Below, one piece after another: positions 61,401 through 64,000 of a stretch of 64,000 bases of DNA; the first letter of the stretch is position 1, and every line of letters starts with the position of its first letter. The notes under the pieces were generated by a model that made no database searches, was not told the DNA's origin, and was given only the letters and a program-made list of their open reading frames with translations. Made by a program: the position numbers and the translations under genes. Source of the stretch: Bugula neritina (lineage: Eukaryota; Bryozoa; Gymnolaemata; Cheilostomatida; Bugulidae); assembly GCA_964035545.1 (NCBI GenBank), contig OZ037772.1, positions 10,977,818 to 11,041,817 of the forward strand. The letters are read 5' to 3'.

Positions 61401-63834
61401 TGTTAATGCATATTTATGTACTTAATATATATATGTTGATATTACTGCTGTTTTTATTAGTTTCTATATTGACATATGTATTAACTGCATTGATTTGCAT
61501 TAACATGTATATTAAGCCATTAAGTAACATACAAATATAATGCTCATATATTAAATATAGATAATATATGTTTATATATATTATTTATATATATTTATTT
61601 AGTCTATATGAAACTAGATGTAATTATATTAACTACACCATTCAGTAAAATGCAATTATTATAATAGTGAATTATTTTATTAAGCTAATTCATGCCTCCC
61701 CCCCCCTCCAACTACACATGTATATTGTTAGTGTAAGTAAGTTTTCTGGCTATTGTTGTTGGTATAAATAGGTTCTCTGGTTATTGTAGTTAGCCACTTT
61801 CTTCTCGGCTTTGAGAAATGGAGCTAAGTTGTTGGAGAGAAGAGATGACGATGGATACGATAGACTAAGTAACAGATACTCTATAGGTACAAGATAGTTA
61901 TGTCTACATGATGTATTCTCTTTTACCTACTTACTGAATGAAATGCTATGTACTTTTGCTTTATAAGCCTTGGAGTTGAACATTTAAAAAACAATTTTAT
62001 TAGGTTTCGGTTCATACTTGAATTAAAATATTTTTACTTCAACAATTATTACTAACAGACATGAATTTAGGTTAAAATCGCAGCATGTTTAAATAAAAAA
62101 AACTTATTGGGTGTGAAAATTAAATCAATTAAAAGTGTGAAATTTTAAATCAAAATTTGATTCTTTGCAGTCACCTTTTTATAAAACTGTGTTGGCATTT
62201 TGTAAAGTTGCATATTTTGTGTACCGCAGTAGGCTTATCTAAAGCTGAGTCATATGTCACTGATACTAGAGTTGTCTGCCTTACCAATACTATATCTGAA
62301 CGATAATTAATAGCTATAACTATTGGTACTGTATGCGTGTGTTGATAAAAGTCCACCATTAATGCAAACCATCACAAATAAACAGGTTGGAAATAATGCA
62401 CTTATTATATAAATATCCTGATAGTGTATTTATAGTTTTCTTATACTCTATGTGAGTTTTGCATGCACTAAATATATATACAATGTATAGTCTGAGATTG
62501 TATTTATATACTCTACGTAGTTTGGGGGTGTGCTTACAGCTATCGTAGTGATGATGTCTGGATTTGTTGGAATGAGGGCTTACGTTGGAGAAGCTATAGT
62601 CTGCTTTCCTCCCGGAGAATTCACCATCAAGTGGAGAAAGTTCGTCGACAACATGTGCTGGGTATGTCAATGTCAAGGTCAATTTCAAGGTCAACGCTGG
62701 ACCCTTCAAGGGGAGATTGTATATTCATCTATATTAGAGCCTACATGCTGACTATCATAATATTTTATTGTGCCTTAATACTCTATACAAAGTATTAAAA
62801 TAAACAAAGGTATACATATAATTATTGTCTTTTATCTAAATTGTTTGCTTCCATACAAGACTTTATTTTAAATTATATTATTGAACAGGGATTCTTTATA
62901 GATTTAGATTTTACTAAAACATAATACTTGAATATTGCTTCATAGGGCCAAACAGTAGAAAAGCCCAGTATTTGATATTTTTATCATATGTAGAATCTAG
63001 GCTATATATGATAGTGTAGACTGTAGAGTGTAGAGTGTATAAGATATAGAATAGAGCATAGACTGTAGACTAGAGAGTGTAGACCGTAGAGTATAGAGTG
63101 AAAAGTATATATTGTAGAGTATAAAGTGAAGGACATCGTGTGTAGAGTAGAATGTGAATGTAGTGTGTACTTTATGTGAGTAGAGAGTATATAGTGCAGA
63201 GCCTAGAGTATAGAGTATAGAGTGTACATTATAGTGTAAAATGCAAAATGTAAACCATAAAGTGTAAAATGAAGAGTGTAGAGCATAGAGTGCAGAGCAT
63301 AGATTGTAGAGTATAGAATATAGAGTATAAAGTGTAGAGTATAGAATATAGAGTATAAAGTGTAGAGTATAGAATATAAAGTATAAAGTGTAGAGTATAG
63401 AATATAGAGTATAAAGTGTAGAGTATAGAATATAGAGTATAAAGTGTAGAGTATAGAATATAGAGTATAAGGTTTAGAGTGTAGAGTATAGAGTACAAAC
63501 TAGATTATAGATTGTAGAGCAGATTATCTTCACACAGCTAGTATATATTCAACCTTCATATTATTCCTATAGCACTACACAGCTATATATAGAAGTACTT
63601 ACCTATGCAAGTATATTATATACCTAGCTGTTAGCATATAGTCATCTACCATAGCAAAGTATCTACCCTTGTAGACTGTGAACACGTACTACGTGCCCCC
63701 TGACCAAGATATCATACCTGACAAGTCCTTAGTCTTAGATCCAGAAAATGTAGAGCGGTACTCAGAAATGTTACAGTACTATCAGTGGACGCCCCTCATA
63801 CTAATGTTCTGTTCCGTCACATTTGCAATACCTG
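58475..63834 (+). CDS. innexin H, 5' part (runs off the window)
   Basis: Second innexin, on the opposite strand to F. Exons seen: 58475-58489, 61790-61886, 62540-62661, 63675-63834 (phases 0, 1, 0, 1); the rest lies beyond 64000. Exon 1 is a 15-nt coding piece (MSNRP, donor GTAAGT). Exon 2 gives LATFFSALRNGAKLLERRDD and DRLSNRYSIG. Exon 3 (122 nt, same length and phases as exon 2 of F) gives TM1 and the first loop, with YVGEAIVCFPPGEF and VDNMCW. Exon 4 holds the YYQWTP signature and the start of TM2. The tiny first exon was chosen because it alone supplies an ATG, a perfect donor and the right phase, and MSNRPLATFFS resembles innexin N-termini. Exon-phase agreement with F indicates common descent. 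Confidence 0.85.
58490..61789 (+). other. first intron of innexin H
   Basis: 3.3 kb, AT-rich. No exon, transposon or RNA gene recognised. Confidence 0.5.
62990..63515. repeat. TAGAGTATAGAATATAGAG satellite
   Basis: Degenerate at the left, then regular units of about 28 bp (GTAGAGTATAGAATATAGAG plus TATAAAGT) from about 63300. It lies in innexin H intron 3. Related in sequence to 16577-16750. The minus-strand LYSILYT open frame is an artefact. Confidence 0.85.
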
Positions 63835-64000
63835 GTAGGTTGGACTGAGTTCTCCAATTTGAATAAATCATTTTATAGCAGTGGGAATGGCAGTAAAAAC
63901 TATCTGTAAAACATAAATTTAGCTGCAGTTTTTCTGCTTGGATTAGGTTTTTAATTATGATAGCAATAATTATGAGAATTTTAAAATTTGAGCTTTCATC

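Noticed and set aside
62359-62709. 116-codon open frame on the minus strand
   Set aside because: Antisense to innexin H exon 3 (62540-62661).

Overview
This is animal nuclear DNA: AT-rich, with many spliced genes, GT-AG introns, the standard genetic code, tRNA-derived SINEs and long microsatellites. Two innexin genes (gap-junction or hemichannel proteins with the YYQWxP signature) rule out a bacterium, plant, fungus or vertebrate-type connexin locus. They fit a protostome, most simply a lophotrochozoan, although a cnidarian cannot be excluded. I could not assign a species.

Layout. (1) 1-16.5 kb, minus strand: a tandem array of three paralogous type I membrane receptors (A partial, B, C). Each has a signal peptide and CUB domains; B and C also show a second CUB-like domain, a Ser/Thr-rich stalk, one membrane helix and a tyrosine-bearing cytoplasmic tail. 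A block of about 3.4 kb is duplicated with a spacing of about 6.6 kb. (2) 17.9-23.6 kb, minus: gene D, a three-Ig-domain protein ending in a GPI-type hydrophobic tail. (3) 24.7-31.8 kb, minus: gene E, a secreted protein with six sushi/CCP domains and an unrecognised Cys-rich C-terminal module. (4) 34.7-45.2 kb, minus: gene F, a complete innexin with two alternative copies of the exon coding TM1 and the first extracellular loop. (5) 52.4-57.0 kb, plus: gene G, an Fe(II)/2-oxoglutarate dioxygenase of the phytanoyl-CoA hydroxylase family. (6) 58.5-63.8 kb, plus: gene H, the 5' part of a second innexin that leaves the window on the right.

All gene models were assembled by hand from splice sites. 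In each, exon phases agree across every intron, which is strong internal support. CUB, Ig and sushi proteins sit side by side on one strand, and at least one receptor tail carries an ITIM-like motif. The left half therefore looks like a recognition-receptor neighbourhood (innate immune or self/non-self); that role is inference.

The rest is intron and spacer: a SINE family of about 205-220 bp with target-site duplications, a two-copy element with terminal inverted repeats, a hAT-like non-autonomous element, several near-perfect hairpins, and many micro- and minisatellites. Long open frames inside those satellites are artefacts.
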